64,000 nt of DNA. Origin: Pseudanabaena sp. PCC 7367 (GTDB lineage: Bacteria > Cyanobacteriota > Cyanobacteriia > Pseudanabaenales > Pseudanabaenaceae). The position numbers and the translations under genes are program-made. The notes beneath the pieces were generated by a model. That model was not told where the DNA came from. It searched no databases and saw only the letters and a program-made list of their open reading frames with translations. The number at the start of each line of letters is the position of its first letter. Positions within the stretch are counted from its first letter, which is position 1. Of this stretch, positions 33,154 through 43,538 are shown one piece after another. Where the stretch lies: the NCBI RefSeq assembly GCF_000317065.1, contig NC_019701.1, forward strand, positions 434,001-498,000. The letters are read 5' to 3'.

Positions 33154-34269
33154 CTACTCTGCACCGATCGCAAACTTACCATCCACCGCCTCCGCCACAT
33201 CATAACTATCCACCAACCAATAACTGGCGGAATAGGCATAAGGGTCACTCACCTGACCAGACAGGGTAGAGGTATTAACCTGATTGGACTCCAGATTTGA
33301 ACTGAAGGCAGCGATCGCCAACATTTCATCCAGGCTCAAATTAGTATCAATATTGGCTTGAAGCGTTTCGATTAGACCTGGCAACCTAGTAAGAGTCAGG
33401 GGATTGCTGAGTTTTTGGCGGATCGCCCCTAATAAAATCTGTTGTCTGCGAATTCTGCCAATATCCCCCTCGTCATCACCGCGAAACCTCACAAAGCCTT
33501 CTGCCTGCTCGCCATTGAGGGTTTGAATCCCTGGGTGCAAATCAATGTATAAGCCCTGAGTCTGGTCCACATAATACATCCGTTGTGGCACCTCAACAGT
33601 CACCCCACCCAAAGCATTGACTACTTCTGGCAAAGCAGCGCGACTGATCCGCAAATAGCGATCGATCCTTACCCCGTCCAGGGTATTGCTCACGGTCGAT
33701 TGCGCCAGATCAACTCCCCCATAAACATTGGCAGCATTGATTTTGTCCGTGCCCAATCCTTCCACCCAGGTGCGCGTATCACGGGGAATCGAGAGCATAT
33801 TTAGTTGCTTGGATTGGGGGTCAAATCGAGCCAGCATAATCGTATCCGATCGGCCATTGAAAATTTCCTTTGAGCCAGGCGCAGCATCAGGAACCCGATC
33901 GATGCCCAGAATTAATACCTGATAGGGTGCGGTTAGTTTACGGCTGACCGCCTCGGCGATCACTTCCCTTAGCTCCCGTCCCTGCATCAGACCAACCCAA
34001 TCAAAGGAGGTAATTGGCGCAAGACGACCAAGGGTGGCACCAGCAGCGATCGCGGCGGAAAGGGTGGCGGCAAAGAACATTTTGCCCAGAGGCAAGCTAA
34101 ACGATCGGTGCTGAGACTTTGCTCCTGCGCCATTCGTAGTCTCAATCACGCCAAAATCTGTTTCCAATTCGCTGGCTCCAGAATCACCAGAATCAGGCGC
34201 TTGATTCTTTTTGGCGTATTTTTTGGCTACAACTGTTTCAATATCTGATTCAATGTCTGATTTGGTCAC
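33154..34269 (-). CDS. LytR-CpsA-Psr (LCP) family glycopolymer transferase
   Basis: LCP enzymes attach polyprenyl-linked glycopolymers to cell-wall peptidoglycan. The domain is clear: VLILGIDRVPDA, RSDTIMLARFDPQSKQLNML-SIPRDTRTWVEG, KINAANVYGG and EGFVRFRGDDEGDIGRIRRQ, with the conserved Arg and Asp residues of the pyrophosphate site. An acidic N terminus of about 70 residues leads to one membrane helix (about 78-97). The start codon is GTG. The nearby sugar nucleotidyltransferase is divergent, 358 bases away, suggesting a common surface-polysaccharide theme. Confidence 0.92.
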   Translation of the reverse strand: MTKSDIESDIETVVAKKYAKKNQAPDSGDSGASELETDFGVIETTNGAGAKSQHRSFSLPLGKMFFAATLSAAIAAGATLGRLAPITSFDWVGLMQGRELREVIAEAVSRKLTAPYQVLILGIDRVPDAAPGSKEIFNGRSDTIMLARFDPQSKQLNMLSIPRDTRTWVEGLGTDKINAANVYGGVDLAQSTVSNTLDGVRIDRYLRISRAALPEVVNALGGVTVEVPQRMYYVDQTQGLYIDLHPGIQTLNGEQAEGFVRFRGDDEGDIGRIRRQQILLGAIRQKLSNPLTLTRLPGLIETLQANIDTNLSLDEMLAIAAFSSNLESNQVNTSTLSGQVSDPYAYSASYWLVDSYDVAEAVDGKFAIGAE

Positions 34270-34627
34270 GTTTATTTGCCCTATTTTGCCAACCCACTTG
34301 AATATTTAATTAGATATTTAAAAACTTGATTTTCAAAAAACCTGTTTTTTTATCTGGTATCCAACAATATTTGCAAAAATCATTTAACAATCTTTAATAC
34401 ACTGAATACTACAGACCCAGGATAGAAGTATACAAGTAAGGAAGTTAAGCGTGGTTAGATTGCTAGCGAATAGCTTTTGAATCAGTGCCGATCGCATTGC
34501 CTAATATCCTTTAATATCCTTAGCTTCAAACTAACCTGACTCAACTAGACCAATAAAGCCCATTCACATCAATCCAACTAAAATCTAAGCAAACTCAAGC
34601 AAACTTTAGATATAGCGACTAAAAACT
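34270..34627. other. divergent gap, LCP gene and nucleotidyltransferase
   Basis: These 358 AT-rich bases should carry two divergent promoters. A perfect 10-bp tandem repeat TAATATCCTT lies at 34502-34521. Nothing else stands out. Confidence 0.5.
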
Positions 34628-35581
34628 ATGCAGGCTGTGATCATCGCTGGCGGTAAAGGTACTCGCCTCAGACCACTAACCTACGGCACTCCCAAGCCCA
34701 TGCTGCCAATTTTCGACCAACCATTTTTAGCCTGGATGGTCGATCGCTGCTGCCAAGCGGGAGTTACCGATATTTTGATTAATGTCCGCTACCAAGCACA
34801 TCAGGTCAGGGACTATTTTGGCAATGGTGAGCGCTTTGGGGTCAAAATTCGCTACGTTGAAGAATCAACGCCACTGGATACGGCGGGAGCGATGAAACTA
34901 GCTCAACCCTATTTTACGGGTGAATCCCTGCTGGTGTTCAACGCGGATATCCTGACTAACCTAGACCTAAAATCAATGATTAGGTTCCATAAAGATAGTA
35001 AAGCAGATGCGACGCTCGCACTCAAGCGCGTAGAAGATATCCGGCCGTTCGGCCTAGTGGAAATCGATCCAGACGATCGGGTGCTAGCTTTTCGGGAAAA
35101 GCCTGCGGCGGATCAGGCAGAAGTATTTTTAGCTAAGGGCATCAATACGATCAATGCGGGTACTTACATTCTGGAGCCTGAGATTTTCAATGATTATCCT
35201 GATGGTGAGCCCCTCAGCTTTGAACGGCAGGTTTTTCCTAATGTACTGGCGGCGGGTAAAAAAATGGTGGGTTATGCCTGGGATGGTTACTGGATGGACT
35301 TGGGTACTCCGCAAAAATATTACCAAGCCCATTTAGATATTCTGGCTGGGGCTATGCCCTATGCGATCGCAAATGCTACCAGCTCCAGCGCTGGGATTTG
35401 GATTGGTCAAGAAGCAGAGATCGATGCAGCGGCTAAGTTAGAAGCACCCTGTTATGTTGGCGATCGCGCTAGAATCACGGCTAATGCCCATGTGCCAGCG
35501 AATACGGTGGTGGGGGCTAATACCTTAGTCGATCGCGCCATTACACCTGGCATCTATGCGCCGGGATCGATGTTGATCTAA
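34628..35581 (+). CDS. sugar-1-phosphate nucleotidyltransferase
   Basis: The enzyme activates a sugar phosphate as a nucleotide sugar. The N-terminal signature AVIIAGGKGTRLRPLTYGTP-KPMLPIFDQP, the metal-binding LLVFNADILTN, FGLVEID and NAGTYILEPEI mark the GT-A nucleotidyltransferase, and the last 75 residues have a short left-handed beta-helix (IWIGQEAEIDAAAKLEAPCY then VGDRARITANAHV). The sugar (mannose or glucose) and nucleotide cannot be told. 317 residues. It is followed 16 bases later by an unknown membrane gene. Confidence 0.9.
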   Translation: MQAVIIAGGKGTRLRPLTYGTPKPMLPIFDQPFLAWMVDRCCQAGVTDILINVRYQAHQVRDYFGNGERFGVKIRYVEESTPLDTAGAMKLAQPYFTGESLLVFNADILTNLDLKSMIRFHKDSKADATLALKRVEDIRPFGLVEIDPDDRVLAFREKPAADQAEVFLAKGINTINAGTYILEPEIFNDYPDGEPLSFERQVFPNVLAAGKKMVGYAWDGYWMDLGTPQKYYQAHLDILAGAMPYAIANATSSSAGIWIGQEAEIDAAAKLEAPCYVGDRARITANAHVPANTVVGANTLVDRAITPGIYAPGSMLI

Positions 35582-35597
35582 CTAGACGAGGTATTTT

Positions 35598-36062
35598 GTG
35601 AAATTAGCATTATATCTAAGGTTTGCTTCTATAGGGCTGCTTGGCATTGGCGCTATTATACTCATATATAATGGAAAAATTGCTGAAGAAATGATCGCCC
35701 TAGGTCCTATTACAGTTCTTGCAACGAACCGCCAGTCTATTGATAAGGATGATATAAATAATACAGAGGCAGAATTGGCTCGGAGATTACAAAAACTAAG
35801 GGAAGAAATTATTTATAGTGAGCTGCTTGCTGATGTGAGTAAAAATTTGCTTCAAAAACTGGCTGCTCTAGAGGAAGAAAATACTGCCTTAAAAAGTGAT
35901 TTTGAGCAAATGCCCCAGGCAGAATCATTGGCATCTTCCCAAAAGGAGCTTTCTACAGAAGAGCTACTGGCCATACTTGACGAGGATATTGACCCAAAAC
36001 CAGAAGATTTGGCCAAAGAAGATAATAATGAGGGAGACGAAGAGGATGAATCAAGCAGATAA
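35598..36062 (+). CDS. unknown coiled-coil membrane protein (upstream partner)
   Basis: The start is GTG at 35598 with GAGG eight bases before. The product has one N-terminal membrane helix (FASIGLLGIGAIILIYNG), then a helical, charged region likely to form a coiled coil (NNTEAELARRLQKLREEIIY, later LLQKLAALEEENTALKSDFE) and a strongly acidic tail. No family is recognised. The end overlaps the next gene by 17 bases, so the two are probably translated together. The region is AT-richer and lacks HIP1 octamers, unlike its neighbours. Confidence 0.65.
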   Translation: MKLALYLRFASIGLLGIGAIILIYNGKIAEEMIALGPITVLATNRQSIDKDDINNTEAELARRLQKLREEIIYSELLADVSKNLLQKLAALEEENTALKSDFEQMPQAESLASSQKELSTEELLAILDEDIDPKPEDLAKEDNNEGDEEDESSR

Positions 36063-36477
36063 AGAAAAATTTTCTCCATCCTCTAAATCTACAGAGGGTT
36101 TTAAGTCTTTGTCTTTGCTGGAAAAGCGCATTGATATTGGACTTGCAGAAATCGTGAATATTAATAAGGAAGTTCTTGCCATAGCTAGCACTTATGGAGT
36201 AGATCCATATCCTCCTAAGCCCCAGAATGATGACCTTGAATCATCGGAAAAGGTGGTTGGGTTTTCTAAACCTCTTTCGTTATTAGATAACACAGAGAAG
36301 AGAAAAGCTAATTATGCTTTCTTTGCTGGGCTTATTTTGGCAGTAGCCACCTGTGGTTTGATCTATGCAGTCAATGTCATTAATGACAGAAATTCCACCA
36401 CCACAAATATTATCGCCTTTGTAACTGGTATGTTTGGATTTGCGAGTGTTGAGCAATTTCGACGCGCATCTAGATGA
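36046..36477 (+). CDS. unknown two-helix membrane protein (downstream partner)
   Basis: ATG at 36046 lies inside the end of the previous gene. The 143-residue product has a polar N-terminal half (SLSLLEKRIDIGLAEIVNIN, SEKVVGFSKPLSLLDNTEKR) and two membrane helices near the C terminus (ANYAFFAGLILAVATCGLIY and NIIAFVTGMFGFASVEQF) ending in RRASR. No known family is recognised. A longer frame beginning at 35896 exists, but it would overlap most of the partner gene, so the internal ATG is preferred. It is 24 bases before fabG. Confidence 0.65.
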   Translation: MNQADKEKFSPSSKSTEGFKSLSLLEKRIDIGLAEIVNINKEVLAIASTYGVDPYPPKPQNDDLESSEKVVGFSKPLSLLDNTEKRKANYAFFAGLILAVATCGLIYAVNVINDRNSTTTNIIAFVTGMFGFASVEQFRRASR

Positions 36478-36501
36478 ATTTTAAGTATTTAGTTTACATA
36501 A

Positions 36502-37245
<744 letters not shown>

Positions 37246-37293
37246 ACTATCTTCGAGATTCGCAAGCTTAGATTTTAAAGTTATAGTTGAACA

Positions 37294-38346
37294 TTAAGGT
37301 TTAGGTAATGCTTTCACCACTTTGCCTAAACCTTTGATTACATCACTTTGCAGTACCAGTTTGAGGATGCGATCGCCCCCTAACAATATGCCCAGAGCAA
37401 CTAAACCATGGGAGGCATGAAATTGAAATGGAACAGGTGTGGTTTCAATTCCGCTTACAGAAGTAATCCAAGCAGTGTGTAAGGAAACTCTAGTGTCTCC
37501 AAGAATTGTGCCATAACGTCCCGTGTCATTTGCGACAAATGAATGGATGCCAACCAAGCGCCACTGCCCTCCGAAGTTCATAAATGCGCCACCACCACTA
37601 TCTCGATCGGCGATTGAATATTCCAAATTAGTAGGAGTGGGAACACTGAAAGGTGACAGGGAATTAGTATCCAGATTAGGACTATCAAAGTCAGCTAGAA
37701 GGATATTATTGTTTGGGTCTAGGGGATTTAAGCCCAATGCAATACCGTTGGGCATACCTGAATTGGTGCCAAACACATCGATCACATTAGTACCAGCTCG
37801 TTTCGTGCCTGGAGGGACATTTGGACCAGTTAAACCAGTACCCGATCTGCCATGACCTACAAAGGTGCCAATTTGTCCTAATTCGCTCCTGCCCGCATAG
37901 ATCAATGCTGGGTTAACGCCCATAACATTACTATCGAGACGTACTAGCTGGATATCAAAGCCATTGGAAAAATCTCCTGTCCAATTGGGATGCAAGAATC
38001 TCTCACTTACTGTGTAGGAATTACCGCCGATATTAAATTGAGAAACGCCAATATTTAAACCAACGTGAGCCGCTGTTAGAACCCAGTCATCACCAATATA
38101 GATGCCATTAAAGGCACTCAACCTTCCCACAGAATCAAACTGAGGCTCGTTTGCCAGTTGAATATATGGATTTGCTGGGTCGTTGATCCCAGGGGCAACA
38201 CGATCGTCACGAATTGTGCCAGCCCTTCCCGGTTCTGACAATGACAATGCAGCAGTGATGGTTAGCAATGCCAAGACAATATTATCGACCCATTTTGTTG
38301 AGCATAATTTTTTTATGTCAAAATCTCTATTTCTAGTTCTTATCAC
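37294..38346 (-). CDS. secreted trypsin-like serine protease with C-terminal sorting-like tail
   Basis: The signal-like N terminus (NIVLALLTITAALSLSEPGR) is followed by a trypsin-fold domain with the catalytic triad His94 (VLTAAHVG), Asp131 (NGFDIQLVRL) and Ser250 (DRDSGGGAFM). The C terminus reads PFQFHASHGLVALGILLGG followed by basic residues: a motif, a hydrophobic helix and a basic end, as in cyanobacterial PEP-CTERM/PFE-CTERM sorting signals cut by exosortases. No exosortase gene is in the window. Convergent with fabG. Confidence 0.8.
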   Translation of the reverse strand: MIRTRNRDFDIKKLCSTKWVDNIVLALLTITAALSLSEPGRAGTIRDDRVAPGINDPANPYIQLANEPQFDSVGRLSAFNGIYIGDDWVLTAAHVGLNIGVSQFNIGGNSYTVSERFLHPNWTGDFSNGFDIQLVRLDSNVMGVNPALIYAGRSELGQIGTFVGHGRSGTGLTGPNVPPGTKRAGTNVIDVFGTNSGMPNGIALGLNPLDPNNNILLADFDSPNLDTNSLSPFSVPTPTNLEYSIADRDSGGGAFMNFGGQWRLVGIHSFVANDTGRYGTILGDTRVSLHTAWITSVSGIETTPVPFQFHASHGLVALGILLGGDRILKLVLQSDVIKGLGKVVKALPKP

Positions 38347-38840
38347 TGGAATTCCCCCTTTAATGCGCCCCTTGAATTGTTTAGGCTTGATTCACGGTCA
38401 AACATGACCATTTTGGGTCTATCACTACCTCAACCAACTCAATATTACCCAACTTGATAGTGACTTTGGCTGGATTTTGATGTTTTAAACCAAACACAGC
38501 GTGAATATATGGTGTTTAACTCGATCGCAATTGGATAGAAGCTTTCTGCTGGCCTGAGTTTTAATTGAGATCTTGAGATCTCTTTAAATTCTTTATTTTT
38601 GGCCTTGGTGGATTCCGTTATGCTCGATCGCAGGTCTAGTTAATGATAATTAAATCTTCAGGTGTTTTAGCAAGCAAGGCGTTGGCACAGTGGCCAAACT
38701 CGGCGATCAAAAGCGATCAAACTAGATAATTAATTAAGTAGATGAGGTTATAAAATCTCGTAGCGATCGCCTAGAATTCATTGGTCAAAGGATTTTCGCT
38801 CAAAAGATTTTTAAAATATGCTAAACCTAATAATCTAATC
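38347..38840. other. gap upstream of the cobalamin riboswitch
   Basis: About 490 AT-rich bases between the divergent protease gene and the riboswitch. It should hold both promoters; no gene or repeat stands out. Confidence 0.4.
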
Positions 38841-38965
38841 AATCTTTGCAAATCACAAACAGCATTGCGATCGGTAATCTTGGGGGAAAGTAGGGTGAAA
38901 GTCCTACGCTGTGCCGCAGCCGTTACAGCCGGAATGCCTCATGAATTCTACCTTTAGCCCTGTTT
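38841..38965 (+). promoter_or_regulatory. cobalamin riboswitch before cbiX
   Basis: The conserved core is visible at 38884-38938: GGGAAAGTAGGGTGAAAGTC, then CTACGCTGTGCCGCAGCCGT, then TACAGCCGGAATGCC. The GTGAAA-TC strand pairing (TAGG/CCTA), the GCTGTGCCGCA block and the AGCCGGAATGCC B12-box are the standard cobalamin-riboswitch elements. It looks compact. The limits are approximate. It lies 30-150 bases before the cbiX start; B12 would lower cbiX expression. Confidence 0.88.
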
Positions 38966-38996
38966 CCTGCGTAGCACATGGAAGGAGAAATAACAC

Positions 38997-40223
38997 ATGT
39001 CATCAATTACTGAAAACAACAACAATACGGCTAGCGCAGCAAATACAGCTAGCATCAAAAATCAAACTGCGATTCAAGCCAAAGCCCAAAATCACGATCG
39101 CCCCGATCAAGACTTTGAACCACCCGCAATCAAGTCTGCGTCCAACATTTCCCTTACCCCGCTGCCAGAATCGAAGCCGTTGCTCCTGATTGGTCATGGC
39201 ACCAGGGATGAAAATGGGCGACAGACATTTTTAGACTTTGCTGCTGCCTATCAAGAATGCGATCGATCGCGCCCGGTGGTGCCCTGTTTTTTGGAGCTAA
39301 CCGAACCAACGATTATGGCGGGGGTAGAGCAATGTATTGCCCAGGGCTATGATGACATGACTGCAATGCCGTTGTTATTATTCGCGGCTCGGCACAGCAA
39401 GTTTGATGTCACCGCCGAACTCGATCGCATTCAAGCTAAATACCCCCAGGTGAATTTTCGCTATGGTCGGCATTTGGGGATCACAGCCAATATGATTCAG
39501 CTCTGGCGCGATCGCTTGGCTCAGTTGGATTCCCTGGCAGCTAACCCCAGGCAAATCAGCCGCGAAGATACAGTTATTTTAGTGGTGGGGCGTGGTTCAA
39601 GCGATCCTGATGCCAATAGTGATGTGTGCAAGTTGGCACGGATTTTATGGGAAGGCAGTGGCTATAAAAACGTAGAGGTTTGCTTTATTGGTATCACCCA
39701 TCCCCGTTTGGAAGAAGGCTTTCGCCGTGCAATGTTCTATGCCCCCAAGCGGATTATTGTCTTGCCCCACTTTTTGTTCACCGGCGCATTGATCAAAAAA
39801 ATTGCCACGATCACCCAGCAGATGCGCGAGCAGTATATTTCTACTGATAATCCTTCTGAGGGCAGCCTATTAGAAATTACTGGTTTGGATGAAATTGGCA
39901 TCGATCCCAAGTTATTTACAATGGTGCGCGATCGTGAAATTGAAGCTCAGCAAGGCCAGGTGCAGATGAATTGCCAGATGTGTAAATTCAGGATGGCGGC
40001 GATCGGTAGCTCTGGCAATGGGCACAGCCATGATCATCACTCCCATAATCATAACCACCATGATCACGGCCATAGTCACGACCATCACCCCGGCCACTCG
40101 CATCACCACCACGATCCCCAGGCTGGTCATAGTCACAATGCTGGTCACGATCATGGCATTGCCTGGCAGGATATTTACCAAGAGCCCGAAGCCTATCACG
40201 ATCGCGCTTGGCAGGTGCCCTAA
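38997..40223 (+). CDS. cbiX: sirohydrochlorin cobaltochelatase with His-rich tail
   Basis: CbiX inserts cobalt into sirohydrochlorin, the entry step of B12 synthesis by the anaerobic route. The two-lobe chelatase is present: [20 protein letters not shown] with His67, the second catalytic-site segment [18 protein letters not shown] (His133), and a second half [20 protein letters not shown] and [16 protein letters not shown]. The C-terminal region has MNCQMC (Cys326, Cys329), a MxCxxC iron-sulfur ligand motif, and a run with 22 histidines (about 343-387) likely to store or buffer cobalt. The ATG follows GAAGGAG. The first 50 residues are low complexity. A cobalamin riboswitch precedes it. Confidence 0.9.
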   Translation: MSSITENNNNTASAANTASIKNQTAIQAKAQNHDRPDQDFEPPAIKSASNISLTPLPESKPLLLIGHGTRDENGRQTFLDFAAAYQECDRSRPVVPCFLELTEPTIMAGVEQCIAQGYDDMTAMPLLLFAARHSKFDVTAELDRIQAKYPQVNFRYGRHLGITANMIQLWRDRLAQLDSLAANPRQISREDTVILVVGRGSSDPDANSDVCKLARILWEGSGYKNVEVCFIGITHPRLEEGFRRAMFYAPKRIIVLPHFLFTGALIKKIATITQQMREQYISTDNPSEGSLLEITGLDEIGIDPKLFTMVRDREIEAQQGQVQMNCQMCKFRMAAIGSSGNGHSHDHHSHNHNHHDHGHSHDHHPGHSHHHHDPQAGHSHNAGHDHGIAWQDIYQEPEAYHDRAWQVP

Positions 40224-40566
40224 AAGATTAATTTCATTGTTTGTTGATTATGTTGCAAAGTGGCCGATGCTGGTAAGCTAATCTATTGAGGGGATCGCCA
40301 AATGTTGCGGTTTTCGTTTGACTAAGCTCATGGAAGGATATTAAGTAGATTAAATATCTTGCATATATCTTCGATATTGTAGCGATCGTTATGTTATGCC
40401 TTTTGCTAAGCAGGTCAGTCTACTGATGGGGAAACTGCAATGTAATTAATGCTTGCGATCGGTTATCTCTAATTCATTTGATACATTTTTGAAACATCGG
40501 ATGCACTTGATGCCTATGATGTTTCTGGATTATTTCAATTTAACCAATTAACCTAAGAATCGACCA
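40224..40566. other. gap between cbiX and pdhA
   Basis: 343 bases with no supported gene. It probably includes the cbiX end and the pdhA promoter. Confidence 0.4.
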
Positions 40567-41595
40567 ATGCTTCAAGATCAAGTTGCCACTTCTTCAACCA
40601 ACGCCGCAGAAATCGATGCCCAGGAGGGTTTGAGAATTTATGAAGATATGGTGTTGGGGCGCACCTTTGAAGATAAGTGTGCCGAGATGTACTATCGCGG
40701 TCGGATGTTTGGCTTTGTCCATCTTTACAATGGCCAGGAAGCAGTTTCTTCGGGCGTAATTAAGTCTCTGCGGGATGATGATTATGTATGCAGTACCTAC
40801 CGCGATCATGTTCATGGACTCAGTGCCGGGATTCCCGCCCGTGAGGTGATGGCAGAATTGTTTGGCAAAGCCACTGGCTGTAGCAAAGGACGTGGCGGCT
40901 CGATGCATATGTTCTCCGCCGAGCATAATTTCCTGGGGGGGTATGCATTTGTGGCAGAAGGAATCCCGGTTGCAGCGGGTGCGGCTTTTCAAACCAAGTA
41001 TCGCCGCGAAGCACTAGGACAAACCGACGCCGACCAGGTAACTACCTGTTTCTTTGGTGATGGCGCGACTAATAATGGCCAGTTTTTTGAAACTATGAAT
41101 ATGGCGGCATTGTGGAAGTTGCCGATTATATTTGTAGTTGAGAATAATAACTGGGCGATCGGTATGGAGCATGTACGAGCTACCTCTGATACTGCAATCC
41201 ACAAAAAAGCCGCTGTCTTTGGGATGCCCGGTTATGAAGTTGATGGCATGGATGTATTGGCTGTCCGCAAGCACGCCCAAACTGCGATCGCCAGAGCCAG
41301 AGCTGGTGAAGGCCCCACCTTGCTAGAATGCATGACCTATCGCTTCCGGGGACACTCGCTGGCCGATCCCGATGAACTGCGCCCTAAGGAAGAAAAAGAC
41401 GAATGGTTCAGCCGCGATCCAATTAAGCTATTTTCGTCCTATTTGATTGAGCATGGCCTGAGCAACCAGGCAGACCTCAAGGCGATCGATAAGCGGATTC
41501 AAACCCTGGTCGAAGCAGCAGTTAAGTTTGGTGAAGAATCACCAGAACCAAGCCCCGATGAGTTATATCGCTTCCAGTTTGCCGAAGATGAGTAA
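40567..41595 (+). CDS. pdhA: pyruvate dehydrogenase E1 component, alpha subunit
   Basis: E1-alpha with its beta partner decarboxylates pyruvate using thiamine diphosphate. The ThDP motif is [20 protein letters not shown] followed by [17 protein letters not shown], and phosphorylation-loop-like [14 protein letters not shown] is kept. [18 protein letters not shown] is typical. 342 residues, normal for plastid-type enzymes. pdhB is not adjacent, as is usual in cyanobacteria. The ATG lacks a strong ribosome site. Confidence 0.95.
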   Translation: MLQDQVATSSTNAAEIDAQEGLRIYEDMVLGRTFEDKCAEMYYRGRMFGFVHLYNGQEAVSSGVIKSLRDDDYVCSTYRDHVHGLSAGIPAREVMAELFGKATGCSKGRGGSMHMFSAEHNFLGGYAFVAEGIPVAAGAAFQTKYRREALGQTDADQVTTCFFGDGATNNGQFFETMNMAALWKLPIIFVVENNNWAIGMEHVRATSDTAIHKKAAVFGMPGYEVDGMDVLAVRKHAQTAIARARAGEGPTLLECMTYRFRGHSLADPDELRPKEEKDEWFSRDPIKLFSSYLIEHGLSNQADLKAIDKRIQTLVEAAVKFGEESPEPSPDELYRFQFAEDE

Positions 41596-42086
41596 AATTA
41601 GGGGTGAGTCAAGGTATGTAAGTTATTAAGTTAGATCGTATGACTGGTAGGGGATTAGCACGACTTGGGCAAGATCAAAACGGGGTGGCTAATGGCGATC
41701 GACTTAAAAAAACTCCCTAAAGCTGTTTGTCTAGTACCTGGATCACATCCGAGATTGAGATTGCATTAGATAATCGTGACAAGGCTAATAAAATAAAGAT
41801 GGTAATCTGCTAGCATATTTTGCAATTGTAATCATGCATGGCGATCGATAATTTAATATACAAAATTCTCAGCCCTGGCTGAATTTAGGGTCTATTACTT
41901 TAATATATGAGTTTTTGAGCGCATTCTGTCTGAATATAGTCAAATATCAACTTAAAACTGCTTATTTGCCTAAATTTGGCTTATAGACATAGCTGCTAAT
42001 GGGTAAGCTTTAAATATACTAATTTACTGAGTGAAGAGATTGTTCACTATGAATTCAGTAAAACCAAGTCAATAACCTTGCAAGTT
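41596..42086. other. gap upstream of the sugar transferase gene
   Basis: About 490 bases, AT-rich, with no recognisable gene or RNA. Confidence 0.4.
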
Positions 42087-43538
42087 ATGGTTAATAAATC
42101 CGTCAGAGACGCAACGGTAGACAGGCCAAGCAGAGTATCGAGATCAAGTATTTCACCACCCCATCCCCGCCTCACTACTTCGGTAGTGCTATTAACTGAT
42201 GTCATTTCCCTAATTCTCGGTTTTGAGTTAAGTGGCTCTGTAATTTGGCACTCGCCCCATACTCCCGTCGATACGGTACTCTATTTTGTGCTGTTCCCGC
42301 TCGCCTATGCATTTTCCGGTTTGTATCCCGGTGTTGGGATCAGACCGCATGAGGAACTCAAAAAACTCACGATCTCCACTACTTTGATCCATCTGGCGAT
42401 CGCAGCATCGGCTTTTTTGTCCAAGAGTGCTAACGATCGATCACGGGGGGCATTAATAATTGCCTGGATATTGGCATTATTTTTAGTGCCATTGGGTCGA
42501 ACGATCACCCGATCGCTCTTTGCTAAGCGCTCCTGGTGGGGCGTGCCAGTTTTGTTGTTGGGTGCCAAAGAAGAAGGACAGCTTCTGGCTAAGCGATTGA
42601 TCGAACAGCCAGGAATGGGGTTTAAGCCCGTGGCGATTTTTGATGATAATCCCAATCCCCATGTTGGTTTGGCCACCCATTTACCGATTTATAGCCCATT
42701 GGCCGAAGCCCCCAAGCTAGCTCGCCAGATGCGGATTAAGCATGCAATTCTTTGTTTGCCTGAATCACACCCCCACAAAATGGCCGCGCTATTACAAAAA
42801 CTAGACTCCACTTTCCCCTATGTGATCGTGGTGCCTGGCTTTTTTGATTCGATTAATATCTGGATTACGGCCAGGGATCTGGGGGGATTGATGGGGCTGG
42901 AGATCAAGCATAACTTGCTATTTGCTAGCTCCCAGGTTTGTAAGCGCAGTATTGACCTAATCCTGACGATCGCAGGTGGATTAACGATCTTGCCATTTTT
43001 GATTTTGATTGCCCTCTTGATCAAACTTGACTCACGGGGTTCGATTTTCTATGCCCAAGAGCGGATGGGGATTAATGGCTCGCGCTTCCAAGCCCTCAAA
43101 TTCCGCAGTATGCATGAAAACGCCGAAGTCAAGCTTCAACAAATCTTGACCGAAGATCATGAACTGCGCCAGGAATATGAAGTTTTTCATAAGCTGCGCC
43201 ATGATCCCAGAGTGACAAGATTAGGGCGTTTTTTACGCAAATATAGCCTCGATGAGTTGCCCCAAATCTGGAATGTGATTAAGGGTGATATGAGCCTGGT
43301 TGGCCCTAGAGCCTACATGCCCAGTGAGCTGGAGAAAATGAATAGTAGTGAAAATATGATTTTGCGAGTGCTACCTGGCATTACGGGATTGTGGCAGGTC
43401 AGGGGTAGAAATAATTTTAGTTTCCAGGAACGTTTGGATATTGACGTTTATTATGTACGCAACTGGTCATTATCACTGGATTTATATTTATTAGTTTCCA
43501 CTATTCGAGTAGTGTTGATGGGGAAAGGTGCTTTCTAA
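42087..43538 (+). CDS. polyprenyl-phosphate sugar-1-phosphate transferase (WbaP/WcaJ-like)
   Basis: It starts lipid-linked polysaccharide assembly by moving a sugar phosphate to undecaprenyl phosphate. The N-terminal half has four or more membrane helices and a nucleotide-binding-like stretch (PVLLLGAKEEGQLLAKRLIE). The catalytic C-terminal domain is clear: CKRSIDLILTIAGGLTILPF, SIFYAQERMGINGSRFQALK-FRSM, and SLDELPQIWNVIKGDMSLVG-PR. The ATG at 42087 is preferred over TTG at 42078. The last 11 bases overlap the next gene. Confidence 0.9.
   Translation: MVNKSVRDATVDRPSRVSRSSISPPHPRLTTSVVLLTDVISLILGFELSGSVIWHSPHTPVDTVLYFVLFPLAYAFSGLYPGVGIRPHEELKKLTISTTLIHLAIAASAFLSKSANDRSRGALIIAWILALFLVPLGRTITRSLFAKRSWWGVPVLLLGAKEEGQLLAKRLIEQPGMGFKPVAIFDDNPNPHVGLATHLPIYSPLAEAPKLARQMRIKHAILCLPESHPHKMAALLQKLDSTFPYVIVVPGFFDSINIWITARDLGGLMGLEIKHNLLFASSQVCKRSIDLILTIAGGLTILPFLILIALLIKLDSRGSIFYAQERMGINGSRFQALKFRSMHENAEVKLQQILTEDHELRQEYEVFHKLRHDPRVTRLGRFLRKYSLDELPQIWNVIKGDMSLVGPRAYMPSELEKMNSSENMILRVLPGITGLWQVRGRNNFSFQERLDIDVYYVRNWSLSLDLYLLVSTIRVVLMGKGAF

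Noticed and set aside
39912-40199. A Met/Val/Ile-rich reverse frame over the cbiX tail
   Set aside because: The odd composition comes from antisense reading of His codons; the forward gene is well supported.
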